DNA from: Gemmatimonadota bacterium
Lineage (GTDB): Bacteria; Gemmatimonadota; Gemmatimonadetes; Gemmatimonadales; Gemmatimonadaceae
Assembly: GCA_026387915.1 (NCBI GenBank)
Contig: JAPLKS010000013.1
Location: 124,001 to 188,000, forward strand
Direction of reading: 5' to 3'
Length of the DNA: 64,000 nucleotides
Below are positions 8,205 to 17,329 of this stretch, piece after piece. Both the position numbers and the translations under genes were made by a program. Within the stretch, counting starts at the first letter, position 1. Each line of letters begins with the position of its first letter. The notes under the pieces are model-generated. The model ran no database searches and had not been told where the DNA came from. It was given only the letters and a program-made list of their open reading frames with translations.

Positions 8205-9509
8205 CTAGGCCAGCTCCCGCCCCCGCGTCTCCGGAATCCAGCGCCAGGCCAGCGCCGCCAGCAGAAAGGCCGCGCCACTCACGGCAAAGGCCGCAAAGAA
8301 CCCGCGCGAGGCAGCCAATGTTCCGACAATAAAGGGCGCCGCCGCACTGGCCACGCGCCCCAAGTTGTACGTGAACCCCTGGGCGGTGGCGCGAATCTCC
8401 GTGGGGTAAATCTCGGCCGTCAGTGCGCCGAAGCCGCTGTAATAACCCGTCCCGAAGAATGCCACGAGCGGTCCGAGGGCCAAGAGCACCACGGGCGATC
8501 GCATGGCGCCGTACAGTGGCAACAGCACACTCGCCATCAACAAAAACGAGATGTAGGTGCGTTTGCGGCCGGCCGCGTCGCCGATGTAGCCAAAGGAGAT
8601 GTAGCCGAACCACATCCCCACCTGCATGGCGAGCACGAGCCCGCTCATCACGGCCGTACTCACCCCAATGCCACCCTGCGTGGTGGGCAACGAGAGATAC
8701 GCGGGGATCCACGTATTGAGCCCCCACCAGCCGAAGAGCGTGCACGCGTTCATGAACGTGACGGCGATCGTAATGCGGCGTAACGGGCCACGAAAGAGAT
8801 CGCGGAACCCAGGCGCGGGTGTAATCGCGTCCGCATTCGGCACGGCAATACCCGCAGCGCGGTCGGCGGCATCCTTGGCGCGCTTTGCTTTTCGCTCGAG
8901 CCAAAGCGGCGGTTCTTGCACGTTGCGCTGCACCCAAAACACCAGCAACGCCGGGAGCACGCCAACAAAGAACACCGCGCGCCATCCGAAGCGCGGCAGC
9001 ACAATCCACGTCACAATCGCGGCGGCGCCGTAGCCAATGGCCCACGCACTCTGCATCAAGCCCATCGCGCGGCCGCGGTGTTTGGACGACCAGTGCTCCG
9101 ACACCAGCGCCGCACCGCTCGCCCATTCGCCGCCCATGCCGATCCCGAGGAGCACGCGGCAGGCCGCAAACTGCGCGAGGTTCTGCGCCAGCCCGCACAT
9201 CGCCGTAAAGACCGAGTACAGGAGCACGCTCGCCATGAGGGCGCGCGTGCGTCCGAATTTGTCGGCAATGAATCCAAAGAAGATGCCGCCCGCAGCGGCC
9301 GCCAGCAGTGTCGCTGACCCCATCAACCCGGCCTGCGGCTTGGTGAGGCCAAGGTCCGTGATCACCGAGGCGAGCACCATCGCATAGAGCATCACGTCGA
9401 ACGCGTCGAGCATCCAGCCGAACGCCGCCGCCATCAGTGCTTTGCGTGCCGCTGGGGTGCCGGCATGCCACCATCCAAAGAACCCTTCTTCGAGTGCGGT
9501 GTCGGTCAT
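8205..9509 (-). CDS. MFS permease of the aromatic acid/sialate symporter type
   Basis: A 434-residue 12-helix MFS transporter. It has GFIADKFGRTRAL between helices 2 and 3 (motif A), RVLLGIGMGGEWASG in helix 4, and ends with the RWIPETRG motif. These match the sugar-porter-related and aromatic-acid:H+ symporter (AAHS) families. The ATG at 9509 overlaps the paaD stop by 4 nt, making it the last gene of the paaABCD operon, so import of phenylacetate or a related aromatic acid is the natural guess. The frame remains open upstream to 9569, but that extension overlaps paaD and has no membrane character. Confidence 0.87.
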   Translation of the reverse strand: MTDTALEEGFFGWWHAGTPAARKALMAAAFGWMLDAFDVMLYAMVLASVITDLGLTKPQAGLMGSATLLAAAAGGIFFGFIADKFGRTRALMASVLLYSVFTAMCGLAQNLAQFAACRVLLGIGMGGEWASGAALVSEHWSSKHRGRAMGLMQSAWAIGYGAAAIVTWIVLPRFGWRAVFFVGVLPALLVFWVQRNVQEPPLWLERKAKRAKDAADRAAGIAVPNADAITPAPGFRDLFRGPLRRITIAVTFMNACTLFGWWGLNTWIPAYLSLPTTQGGIGVSTAVMSGLVLAMQVGMWFGYISFGYIGDAAGRKRTYISFLLMASVLLPLYGAMRSPVVLLALGPLVAFFGTGYYSGFGALTAEIYPTEIRATAQGFTYNLGRVASAAAPFIVGTLAASRGFFAAFAVSGAAFLLAALAWRWIPETRGRELA

Positions 9510-10006
9510 AGCGGCTTGAACTCGTCGAAGGGTTGGCGGCAGCCACGGCAGACGTGAATCGCCTTGCACGCGGTGGATCCGAATTCACTCTGCAATACCG
9601 TGTCACGCGATCCGCAGTACGGGCACACCGCCGCCGCACGGCGGCGCGTGAGCGTCACGAGCCCACCAGCCTCGACGGGCACAGGCGGGGCGATGCCGAA
9701 CTTTCGCAATTTTTCGCGCGCGTCGGGGCCAATCCAATCCGTGGTCCACGCGGGCGAGTACACGGTGCTGATGCGCACCTCGTGAACGCCGCGCGCGGAG
9801 AAGGCCGCACGGATGTCGTCTTCAATCACGCGCATCGCCGGGCAGCCCGAATACGTCGGCGTAATCGTCACCGTCACGCCGCCGTCCCCTGCCACTGCGT
9901 CGCGCACGATCCCAAGCTCCACGATACTGATCACAGGCACCTCGGGGTCTTTGACCTCTTCGAGAATGCCGAACAGCTCATCGCGCGTGAGCGCGGGGGT
10001 GCTCAC
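9506..10006 (-). CDS. paaD: Phenylacetate-CoA epoxidase maturation protein PaaD
   Basis: A 166-residue protein with an N-terminal DUF59/MIP18-like domain (about 1-110; DPEVPVISIVELGI and TPTYSGCPAM with its conserved Cys). Its C-terminal zinc-ribbon-like tail has two Cys pairs (CPYC and CRGC). This is the PaaD architecture; PaaD is needed for an active PaaABC(E) epoxidase, probably for metal-centre assembly. The start is GTG at 10006, overlapping the paaC stop by 4 nt (GTGA). It lies between paaC and the MFS permease in one operon. Confidence 0.93.
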   Translation of the reverse strand: MSTPALTRDELFGILEEVKDPEVPVISIVELGIVRDAVAGDGGVTVTITPTYSGCPAMRVIEDDIRAAFSARGVHEVRISTVYSPAWTTDWIGPDAREKLRKFGIAPPVPVEAGGLVTLTRRRAAAVCPYCGSRDTVLQSEFGSTACKAIHVCRGCRQPFDEFKPL

Positions 10007-10797
10007 CAGCTGGCGCCGGGATGCGACCGTGCCACAATCTGCATTTCAGCGAGCATGTGCCCTAAATGCTCGGTGTGGCGTCCGCGACGCCCACCCGTGA
10101 CCATCGGCCCAGGCGCCGCCGGCACCACGAGCGTGGCCTCGCGCAGCACGCCGTCCACCAGCGAACGCCAGCGCGCCGCGAGTGCGTCGTGGGGCACAAT
10201 AATGCCCAGCGCGGCGACGGCATCATCAACAGCGTCACGCTCGAACAGCTCACCCGTGTAGCGCCACAGCGCGTCGAGCGACGCCTGCACACGCGCGTGG
10301 CTCTCGGCTGTGCCATCGCCAAGCTTCCGCATCCACTCGCTGGAATGGCGCACATGATACGTGTCTTCTTTGATCGCTTTGGCGGCGATGCCAGCCAGCG
10401 TGGCGTGGCCGCATGACGCGAGCGCTTCCCACACGAGGACGCTATAGCAATCAAAGAGGAACTGCCGGACGATGGTGAACCCAAAATCCCCAATGGGCAG
10501 TTCGGTGATCTGCGCGTTGCGAAACTGGGTTTCGTCACGGAAATACGCGAGGGCATCATCGGAGCGCCCCTTCCCTTCGACGTCTCCAGCAAGCGCCAGC
10601 AATGCCGACGCCTGCCCGGTGTAGTCGAGCGCGATATTGGCGAGGGCAATGTCTTCCTCGAGAATCGGGCCGTGACCGCACCACTCGGCCATGCGGTGGC
10701 CGATCACGAGGCGGTCGTCACCGAGCCGCACGAGAAACTCAAACAGCGGATTCTCGACAGAGGTCGAGCGCGGTCCTGCGGGCGACGTGGCGCTCAA
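10003..10797 (-). CDS. paaC: Phenylacetyl-CoA epoxidase structural subunit PaaC
   Basis: A 264-residue ferritin-like four-helix protein. The start (NPLFEFLVRLGDDRLVIGHR), the segment ALANIALDYTGQA and the later EDTYHVRHSSEW are PaaC hallmarks. PaaC is the non-catalytic di-iron-fold homologue that forms the stable PaaAC core of the phenylacetyl-CoA 1,2-epoxidase. The most likely start is TTG at 10797, overlapping the PaaB stop (TTGA) by 4 nt. This unusual start codon is supported by the same 4-nt overlap at every other junction of the operon. The length is close to the family norm (about 250). Confidence 0.93.
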   Translation of the reverse strand: MSATSPAGPRSTSVENPLFEFLVRLGDDRLVIGHRMAEWCGHGPILEEDIALANIALDYTGQASALLALAGDVEGKGRSDDALAYFRDETQFRNAQITELPIGDFGFTIVRQFLFDCYSVLVWEALASCGHATLAGIAAKAIKEDTYHVRHSSEWMRKLGDGTAESHARVQASLDALWRYTGELFERDAVDDAVAALGIIVPHDALAARWRSLVDGVLREATLVVPAAPGPMVTGGRRGRHTEHLGHMLAEMQIVARSHPGASW

Positions 10798-11081
10798 AAG
10801 ACTTTCACTCCCTTGGGCACTTTATAGAACTGCGGATGCCGATAGGCTTTGTCGTTGCCGGGATCGAAAAAGGGGCCGGCGTCACTCGGAGCAGACGCGA
10901 CAATGGCCGCGGCTGGGACAACCCAGAGGTTGATGGCTTCGCCGCGGCGTGCGTACACGTCCCGTGCGTTCTGCATCGCTTGCTCGGCGTCGGCGGCGTG
11001 CACGCTGCCGGCATGCTCGAATGGCTCGCCTTGGTCACCCTGCGTGAACACTTCCCATAGCGGCCACTGGCTGTCGGTCAT
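10794..11081 (-). CDS. paaB: Phenylacetyl-CoA epoxidase subunit PaaB
   Basis: A 95-residue protein beginning [20 protein letters not shown], the conserved PaaB opening, and containing [12 protein letters not shown]-like and INLWVVP segments. PaaB bridges PaaAC heterodimers in the epoxidase complex. The start at 11081 (MTDSQW) overlaps the paaA stop by 4 nt. The frame is open to 11255, but that extension overlaps paaA entirely and has no homologous character. Length matches the family (about 95 residues). Confidence 0.93.
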   Translation of the reverse strand: MTDSQWPLWEVFTQGDQGEPFEHAGSVHAADAEQAMQNARDVYARRGEAINLWVVPAAAIVASAPSDAGPFFDPGNDKAYRHPQFYKVPKGVKVF

Positions 11082-12070
11082 GCGGCCTCCGTCTTGTGCG
11101 TCATCTTTTTCTCCGCATGAGCCGTCGCGGCCTCGCGCACCCACTGTCCGTTGTCGTGCGCCGCGCGTCGCGCCGCAATGCGCTCGCGGTTGCACGGACC
11201 GTTGCCACGAATCACCTCGTTGAACTCCGCCCAATCGATCGCGCCAAACTCCCACTCCTCAGTGGCAGCATTGTACGTGAGATCGGGATCCGGCACCGTG
11301 AGTCCCACGGCCTGCACCTGCGGAATCGTGAGATTCACAAACCGCTGACGGAGTTCGTCATTCGTCTTGCGCTTGACCTTCCAGCGCAGGAGCTCACCCG
11401 AGTTGGGCGAGTTGGTATCCGACGGCCCAAACATCATGAGCGACGGCCACCAGAAGCGATTCACGGAATCCTGCACCATGGCCCGCTGCGCTGGCGTGCC
11501 CTTGGCGAGGGTCGCCACAATCTCGTAGCCCTGACGCTTGTGGAAGTTCTCTTCCTTGCAAATGCGGATCATCGCGCGGGCGTACGGGCCGTACGATGTT
11601 TTGGCGAGGATCGTCTGGTTCACGATCGCAGCGCCGTCCACGAGCCAGCCGATGACGCCCATATCGGCCCAACTCAACGTCGGGTAGTTGAAGATGCTCG
11701 AATACTTCGCGGTGCCATTGAGCAGCTGCTCAACGAGGTCGTGCCGGTCTACGCCGAGCGTCTCGGTGCCGCAGTAGATGTAGAGCCCGTGCCCGCCTTC
11801 ATCCTGCACCTTGGCAATGAGCGACATCTTGCGGCGCAGGCTCGGCGCACGCGTAATCCAGTTCCCCTCGGGAAGCATCCCGACCACTTCCGAGTGGGCG
11901 TGCTGGGACATCATCCGGATGAGCTGTTTGCGATAGCGCTCCGGCATCCAATCTTTGGGCTCGATGGACTCGCCGGCGGCGATGCGAGCGTCAAAGGCGG
12001 CTTCGCGCGCTACATCGCGGGCCGCTTCGGCGGACGCACCACTGGCGAGTTCTGGGGGATTCGGCATCAT
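11078..12070 (-). CDS. paaA: Phenylacetyl-CoA epoxidase catalytic subunit PaaA
   Basis: A 330-residue ferritin-like di-iron oxygenase subunit. Iron-ligand motifs are visible: [12 protein letters not shown] with Glu and His, and [10 protein letters not shown] with the second Glu/His set. [15 protein letters not shown] and the C-terminal INxAEF-like WAEFNEVI are also typical. PaaA, with PaaB, PaaC and a reductase, converts phenylacetyl-CoA to the ring 1,2-epoxide with O2. It is the first gene of paaA-B-C-D-MFS; two ATGs are adjacent (12070, 12067). Only 52 bp separate it from the divergent hydratase gene, so both promoters must be there. The usual reductase gene paaE is absent from the window. 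Confidence 0.95.
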   Translation of the reverse strand: MMPNPPELASGASAEAARDVAREAAFDARIAAGESIEPKDWMPERYRKQLIRMMSQHAHSEVVGMLPEGNWITRAPSLRRKMSLIAKVQDEGGHGLYIYCGTETLGVDRHDLVEQLLNGTAKYSSIFNYPTLSWADMGVIGWLVDGAAIVNQTILAKTSYGPYARAMIRICKEENFHKRQGYEIVATLAKGTPAQRAMVQDSVNRFWWPSLMMFGPSDTNSPNSGELLRWKVKRKTNDELRQRFVNLTIPQVQAVGLTVPDPDLTYNAATEEWEFGAIDWAEFNEVIRGNGPCNRERIAARRAAHDNGQWVREAATAHAEKKMTHKTEAA

Positions 12071-12122
12071 TCCACTAATCTAGAGTTCTTCCAGTCTTTC
12101 GACAATCGAACCAATCCCTGCT

Positions 12123-12902
12123 ATGACGGCCCACGACCAAGGTTCCGCTGCGTCCGGTGGAGTCGTGACCTCGCACCACGCGGGCGTCGCGACCATCACT
12201 TTTGAGCACCCCAAGGGGAATTCGCTCCCCGCCGCCCTGCTCGCACAACTCGCACGCGCGGTGGAGACGGAGGGGCGCAACCCTGAGGCTACGGTGATCG
12301 TGCTCCGCAGTGGTGGCCGCGGGCCGTTCTGTGCAGGCGCCTCGTTTGATGAACTCGTGGCGGTGGACACGCCCGACGCCGGCGCCGAGTTCTTCAGTGG
12401 ATTCGCGCGGGTCATTCTTGCGATGATCCGCGCGCCGAAGTTCGTGGTCACGCGAGTGCACGGCAAAGCGGCCGGCGGCGCCGTGGGGCTCATTGCGGCC
12501 TCCGACTATGCGATTGCCGTGGCGACGGCCCCGGCCAAGCTCAGCGAACTCGCCGTGGGGATTGGCCCGTTCGTGGTGGGGCCGGTCATCGAAAAGAAGA
12601 TTGGCCTAGCGGCGTTCGGCGCCATGTCGGTGGACGCGGATTGGCGGAGCGCCGAGTGGTGTGCCCAGCACGGTCTGTATTCCGCGGTGGCGGCGGACGA
12701 AGCGGCGCTTGACCAGCAGATGGACGCGCTGGCCACCACGCTCGCCGGGTCGAACCCCGATGCGATGCGCCTCATGAAGGAGGCGTTTTGGGCCGGTACC
12801 GAGGGATGGGATGCCCTGCTCGCGGACCGCGCGCGGATGAGCGGTACGCTCGTGCTGAGTCCGTTCACGCGCGCGGCGATCGCGCGGTTCCGGCAGCGAT
12901 AA
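12123..12902 (+). CDS. Enoyl-CoA hydratase/isomerase family protein
   Basis: A 259-residue crotonase-fold protein. It has the CoA-binding and oxyanion segments (GRGPFCAGASFDEL near residue 65 and HGKAAGGAVGLIAASDYAIA near residue 115). The segment where hydratases carry their catalytic Glu reads LSELAVGIGPFVVGPVIEKK, which is only partly canonical. The protein is likely to act on an enoyl-CoA or an isomerisation step of the phenylacetate pathway (PaaF-like position) because it diverges from paaA by 52 bp; the exact reaction is an inference. It converges on the dehydrogenase-like gene ending at 12951. Confidence 0.8.
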   Translation: MTAHDQGSAASGGVVTSHHAGVATITFEHPKGNSLPAALLAQLARAVETEGRNPEATVIVLRSGGRGPFCAGASFDELVAVDTPDAGAEFFSGFARVILAMIRAPKFVVTRVHGKAAGGAVGLIAASDYAIAVATAPAKLSELAVGIGPFVVGPVIEKKIGLAAFGAMSVDADWRSAEWCAQHGLYSAVAADEAALDQQMDALATTLAGSNPDAMRLMKEAFWAGTEGWDALLADRARMSGTLVLSPFTRAAIARFRQR

Positions 12903-12914
12903 GGCCTTCAATAG

Positions 12915-12946
12915 CAGCGCGCGCCTCAGTGCAAGCACGCGCTGCG
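12915..12946. terminator. Weak hairpin between converging genes
   Basis: An 8-bp inverted repeat (gcagcgcg and cgcgctgc) around a 16-nt loop lies between the converging hydratase and dehydrogenase-like genes. It has no T-tract on either side, so it is at best a weak or Rho-assisted terminator. Confidence 0.35.
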
Positions 12947-12950
12947 ACCG

Positions 12951-14132
12951 CTACACCACATCCCCGTAAAGTCCCACCACGGCGTCCTCAAACGATTCGA
13001 CGAACCCACCCGTGCGCACGCGCTCGGTGGCTTCAAAGCCGGCCACTTCAAGCCGTTTGGCCGCTTCGTACAGGGTGTGCACGTCGAACGGCAATCCGAC
13101 GAGGTGCGCCATGTATTCCTCGACGGCGGTGAGATAGCCCATCATCCCGCCGAGTTCGGTGGGCGCGTAGACTTTGCCGGCGTCGCGCAGTTGGAGTGCG
13201 AGTGCGGCATCCGGCATCACCATGTTCTCGGATCCACACACCACGCGGAGACGGGGATTGGCACCGCACGCCTGCACCGCAATTGCGTCGAGCGTGCCGC
13301 CAGCGGCGTTGACCGCAACGGCATCCATGGGCAGCGCGAGAAATGCGACTTTGTCGTCTTTGCCCCACGTGCGAATCCCCATCGCCTCGAGTTCGGCACG
13401 ACGCTCCTCACGCGCTTCCATCGCGAGCACCGTCGCTCCGGCGGTGCGCAGACACTCGAGCATATGCATACCAATATTGCCGCAGCCGAGGAGCCCCACG
13501 GTGGCACCGCGCATGTCGCGGCCGAGCGCGCGCAGCATGCCGTGAAGCAGTTGGTAGTTGCCTTCGCCCGTCGGCTTTGACGTATCGGCGACGACGCTGC
13601 CCTTGTAGCGCGCATTGAGATACGCCAGCGAGGGCGTCACGCCGTCGAACATCGTGCCGTGCCCGAGGTCCTGCCCCGTGGTGAGATAGATGCCAGCCGA
13701 CGCTTCCATGTCTTTTAAGCACGCGACGGCCCAATCAAGCATTGCCGCATCGCGGGGTTGACCCACGCGTGAATCGGATGCGGGGACGAGCACACACTTG
13801 CCGCCGACAATGCGCGTCATGTCGCGCACGGCGAGCGGGCCGCCGACTTTGATGACGCGCGACCAGTGCACCTTTTCTTCCATTCCCATCGCAAGACCAA
13901 TGGCCTCGCGGTCCGGCGTAAAGCCTGGTGCCGAGGTGCGCGATTCCGGCGCAATGCGAAAGCCGCCGAGCGAGAGTTTGTGCGACCCGGGCTCCGCGTG
14001 GGTGGCAATGCTCAGCGTCCAACCGTTGGCAGCGTCGTGGTACTTATAGACCCAGACGTTGGGGTTACGGGTCGCGGCGAGCTCGGGGACGAGTGCGCGA
14101 CTCGCAACGGGGTCCAGCACTTCCTTATGCAT
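12951..14132 (-). CDS. Divergent Glu/Leu/Phe/Val dehydrogenase-like protein
   Basis: A 393-residue protein with the two-domain look of amino-acid dehydrogenases. The N-terminal half has LSLGGFRI, an EEKVHWSRVIKVGG segment and IVGGKCVLVP, resembling the GG-R, MTYKNA and GGGK motifs, with the GGK lysine kept. The C-terminal half is an NAD(P)-binding Rossmann domain with GLLGCGNIGMHML and a conserved CGSENMVMP stretch where family members have GAANNQL-like sequence. The start at 14132 (MHKEVL) is chosen because the 84-residue open upstream part lacks structure. The opening HDAANG and ATHAEPGSHKLS are unusual, so the substrate is open. It sits beside the transhydrogenase genes. Confidence 0.65.
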   Translation of the reverse strand: MHKEVLDPVASRALVPELAATRNPNVWVYKYHDAANGWTLSIATHAEPGSHKLSLGGFRIAPESRTSAPGFTPDREAIGLAMGMEEKVHWSRVIKVGGPLAVRDMTRIVGGKCVLVPASDSRVGQPRDAAMLDWAVACLKDMEASAGIYLTTGQDLGHGTMFDGVTPSLAYLNARYKGSVVADTSKPTGEGNYQLLHGMLRALGRDMRGATVGLLGCGNIGMHMLECLRTAGATVLAMEAREERRAELEAMGIRTWGKDDKVAFLALPMDAVAVNAAGGTLDAIAVQACGANPRLRVVCGSENMVMPDAALALQLRDAGKVYAPTELGGMMGYLTAVEEYMAHLVGLPFDVHTLYEAAKRLEVAGFEATERVRTGGFVESFEDAVVGLYGDVV

Positions 14133-14378
14133 GGCAGACGTACCGAGTAGGCGGTGGCGGCAGGATTGTGACGGTGAACAATCGCCCCTGGGACGTCCGG
14201 AGACAATCAGAGGAAATGCCCGCCGAAGCGGCCGTTTGTGGGGAGAACGCTGACACAACGAAGGGCATCTCGGCATTTGTCGTGAGCAAGCCCCGTACTG
14301 TAGATTTAGGGGTTGTAGCCGTATCGGCGCGCTGCTCGCTGTGCGCGCCCAAAACCGACCCTCGAACCCGTTCGATCC

Positions 14379-15482
14379 ATGCATATAGCTGTCCCACGGG
14401 AACGTGCCGAGCGCGAAGCGCTCGTGGCCCTGGTTCCTGAGAGCGTCGCCAAACTCGTCAAGGCCGGGGCAACGGTCGCCGTCGAGTCGGATGCCGGGCT
14501 GTCCGCCGGTTTCTCTAACGCCCAGTACGAGGCCGCCGGGGCGACGATTGCCGCAGACTTTGCCGCCGTCGTGACCGGTGCTCGGTTGACCTGCAAGGTG
14601 CAGCCACCGACGACCGCCGAATGCCGCGCGCTTCCCGAGGGGAGCGCGCTTGTGAGTTATTGGGCCCCCGCGGGTCAGCCTGACGTGCTTGCGGCCCTCT
14701 CTGGTCGCAAAATCTCCTTGCTCGGCATGGAGCGCGTGCCGCGTATTACGCGCGCGCAGTCCATGGACGTGCTGAGCTCACAGGCGACCGTCAGCGGCTA
14801 CAAAGCCGTGCTGATGGGCGCCGGCGCGCTCCCCAAAATGCTCCCGATGCTTTCAACCGCCGCAGGGACGCTCGCACCGGCCAAGTGCTTTGTGATTGGC
14901 GCGGGCGTGGCTGGGTTGCAAGCGATGGCCACCGCCAAGCGCCTCGGCGCTTTGGTGAGCGGCTTTGACGTTCGCCCCGCAGCGCAGGAGCAGATTCAGT
15001 CGCTCGGCGCCACGCCGCTCAAGATTGAGCTCACCGCCTCCGCTGAAGGCAGCGGTGGCTACGCCAAGCAGCAGAGCGAGGAAGATGCGCGCCTCACACA
15101 GGCCGCCATCGCCAAACATCTCGAACAGATGGATCTCGTGATCACCACGGCCGCGATTCCGGGCCGCAAAGCGCCGATTCTGATCCCCGAAGACGCGGTG
15201 CGCGGCATGAAGCCGGGCTCGGTGATTGTAGACCTCGCGGCTGAAACCGGTGGCAACTGTTCGTTTACGAAGGCCGGCGAAACGGTCGTCGCCCACGGCG
15301 TCACCGTCCTCGGCCCGCTCAACCTGCCGAGCACCGCGGCGTTCCATGCGTCGCAGATGCTCAGCCGCAACTTCCTCACATTCCTCCAGCACATCACGAA
15401 GGACAACGGGATTGTGCTCGACGCCACGGACGAGATCACTGGCCCGATGCTGGTGACGCACGAGGGACAGGCCGTATCATGA
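14379..15482 (+). CDS. pntAA: Proton-translocating NAD(P)+ transhydrogenase, alpha-1 subunit (NAD-binding)
   Basis: A 367-residue soluble dI subunit. It has the AlaDH/PNT N-terminal domain starting IAVPRERAEREALVALVPE, the RITRAQSMDVLSSQ segment, the NAD-binding fold with FVIGAGVAGLQAMATAKRLGA, and IIVDLAAETGGN-like VIVDLAAETGGN. It passes hydride between NADH and NADP+ on the dIII domain of PntB, driven by the proton gradient. This three-subunit arrangement resembles that of Rhodospirillum rubrum. The ATG of pntAB overlaps its stop by 4 nt. The 246-bp upstream region contains no recognisable gene and presumably the operon promoter. Confidence 0.96.
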   Translation: MHIAVPRERAEREALVALVPESVAKLVKAGATVAVESDAGLSAGFSNAQYEAAGATIAADFAAVVTGARLTCKVQPPTTAECRALPEGSALVSYWAPAGQPDVLAALSGRKISLLGMERVPRITRAQSMDVLSSQATVSGYKAVLMGAGALPKMLPMLSTAAGTLAPAKCFVIGAGVAGLQAMATAKRLGALVSGFDVRPAAQEQIQSLGATPLKIELTASAEGSGGYAKQQSEEDARLTQAAIAKHLEQMDLVITTAAIPGRKAPILIPEDAVRGMKPGSVIVDLAAETGGNCSFTKAGETVVAHGVTVLGPLNLPSTAAFHASQMLSRNFLTFLQHITKDNGIVLDATDEITGPMLVTHEGQAVS

Positions 15483-15784
15483 CCCAGATCTTCCAGCTCT
15501 ACGTCTTTATTCTCGCGGGCTTCATCGGCTTCTTCGTGATTTCGAAAGTCCCGCCCCTGCTCCATACGCCGTTGATGTCGGCGACCAACGCGATCTCCGG
15601 CATTTCGCTCGTGGGCGCGATCGTCGCCGCCGGCGGACAGTACGGGAAGGTCTCCACGATCCTCGGCTTCATTGCGGTGATCTGCGCGGCGACGAACGTG
15701 GTGGCCGGCTTCCTGATTACCGACCGCATGCTCGCGATGTTCGGCGGTCCCAAGAAGTCCGCGACGACGGAAGGTGCCAAGTGA
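15479..15784 (+). CDS. pntAB: NAD(P)+ transhydrogenase, alpha-2 membrane subunit
   Basis: A 101-residue membrane protein with about three transmembrane helices, including FILAGFIGFFVISKVP and the conserved PLMSATNAISGI segment of the dII domain. It forms part of the proton channel together with the PntB membrane domain. It overlaps both neighbours by 4 nt (ATGA at its start, GTGA at its end), so the three subunits are translationally coupled. Confidence 0.95.
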   Translation: MTQIFQLYVFILAGFIGFFVISKVPPLLHTPLMSATNAISGISLVGAIVAAGGQYGKVSTILGFIAVICAATNVVAGFLITDRMLAMFGGPKKSATTEGAK

Positions 15785-17250
15785 CCTACGGACTTTTGGT
15801 TCTCGTCGCCGATTCCTCCGCTGCGATGGGCGCGCAGGATTTGTTTGTGCAGGGTTCGTACCTCGTGGCCTCGATTCTGTTCATTCTTGGCCTTCGGTCG
15901 CTCACGCGCCCAGCGGATGCGCGACTCGGTATGCAGCAGGCCGCCCTCGGCATGTTGTTCGCCGTGGTGGGCACGCTGCTGAACCATGAGATCATCACGT
16001 ATCAGTGGATCATTATCGGTTTGGTCATCGGCGCAGCGGCCGGCTATCCGATGGCGATGAAGATCGAAATGACGGCGATGCCGCAGTTCATTGCGTTCTC
16101 ACACGCCTTTGGTGCGATTGCCGCGACGCTGGTGGGCATCGTGGAATACCGCCACGCGTATGCGCCCGGCGCTGAAGGGCTCACGCCCGGACTCACCGGC
16201 GGCACGGCAGCGGCGCTCGGCTTTGAAGTGCTGTTCGGCGCACTGACGGTGACGGGCTCGTTCATGGCGTTCGGCAAGCTGCAGGAACTGATTACGGGAC
16301 GCCCGATCACGTTCAAGGGACAGAACGCACTCAACCTGCTGTTGATGGCAGTGGCGTTTGGCTGCCTCACGATGCTGGTACTCCACCCGGAAACAGCCTG
16401 GGCGTTCTACGCGATGGTGGGCCTCGCCCTGTTCCTTGGCGTGTCGATGGTGCTGCCGATTGGCGGCGGTGATATGCCAGTGGTGGTCTCGCTGCTCAAC
16501 TCGTACGCCGGCCTCGCGGCCGCGGCGACCGGCTTTGCGATTGGCAACAACGTGCTGATCATTGCTGGCGCGCTCGAGGGCGCGGGCGGATTCATCCTCT
16601 CGATGATGATGTCGAAGGCCATGAACCGGTCCTTTGCCAACGTGATCTTCGGAGCCTTTGGCGCCACCCCTGCGAGCAGCGCCAAGAAGGCTGGCGAGGC
16701 CCGCGAGTCGAAGACCATCACGCCGGAAGATGCGGCACTCCAGCTCGCCTACGCGGGCTCGGTGGTGATCATCCCGGGCTACGGCATGGCCGTGGCACAA
16801 GCGCAGCACGTGTGCCGCGAACTGCACGAGCTCATCCAGAAGAAGGGTGGCGACGTGAAGTACGCCATTCACCCGGTGGCCGGCCGTATGCCCGGACACC
16901 TCAACGTCATTCTCTCGGAAGCTGGCATCGACTACGGCGCCCTGCTGACCGACGTGGATGACGCCAACCGCGTGCTCAACACCGCCGACATCGCGGTGAT
17001 CATCGGCGCCAACGACATCGTGAATCCGGACGCCGAAGACGACAAGGGCAGCCCGCTCTACGGCATGCCCATCTTCCGGCCGTGGACTGCTCGGACCGTA
17101 TACGTGATCAAGCGCGGCAAGGGCACCGGATTCTCCGGCGTTGAGAACCCGCTCTTCTTCAAGGACAACACGCTCATGATGTACGGCGATGCCAAGGGCG
17201 TGCTGGGCAACTTGATCAAAGAGATCAAGGCACTGGACGAAGGGCACTAG
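15781..17250 (+). CDS. pntB: NAD(P)+ transhydrogenase, beta subunit
   Basis: A 489-residue PntB. About nine transmembrane segments (residues 20-270; note IGGGDMPVVVSLLNSYAGLAA) are followed by the NADP-binding dIII domain (about 300-489) with IIPGYGMAVAQAQH, HPVAGRMPGHLNVILSEA, GANDIVNPDA and KRGKGTGFSGVENPLF. The start is GTG at 15781, overlapping pntAB by 4 nt. With PntAA and PntAB it generates NADPH from NADH and the proton-motive force. A strong hairpin terminator follows 20 nt after the stop. Confidence 0.96.
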   Translation: MTYGLLVLVADSSAAMGAQDLFVQGSYLVASILFILGLRSLTRPADARLGMQQAALGMLFAVVGTLLNHEIITYQWIIIGLVIGAAAGYPMAMKIEMTAMPQFIAFSHAFGAIAATLVGIVEYRHAYAPGAEGLTPGLTGGTAAALGFEVLFGALTVTGSFMAFGKLQELITGRPITFKGQNALNLLLMAVAFGCLTMLVLHPETAWAFYAMVGLALFLGVSMVLPIGGGDMPVVVSLLNSYAGLAAAATGFAIGNNVLIIAGALEGAGGFILSMMMSKAMNRSFANVIFGAFGATPASSAKKAGEARESKTITPEDAALQLAYAGSVVIIPGYGMAVAQAQHVCRELHELIQKKGGDVKYAIHPVAGRMPGHLNVILSEAGIDYGALLTDVDDANRVLNTADIAVIIGANDIVNPDAEDDKGSPLYGMPIFRPWTARTVYVIKRGKGTGFSGVENPLFFKDNTLMMYGDAKGVLGNLIKEIKALDEGH

Positions 17251-17269
17251 CGGTCGTTGCTGGAAAACG

Positions 17270-17307
17270 AAACGGCGGCGCGGGGAAAATTCCCCGCGCC
17301 GCCGTTT
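17270..17307. terminator. Bidirectional intrinsic terminator
   Basis: A perfect 18-bp stem (17270-17287 with 17290-17307) with a 2-nt loop. The arms begin with AAA and end with TTTT on either strand, so it can stop transcription of pntB on the plus strand and of the LPP20 lipoprotein gene on the minus strand. Confidence 0.9.
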
Positions 17308-17329
17308 TCAATTCTGCACCGCGCCGTGA

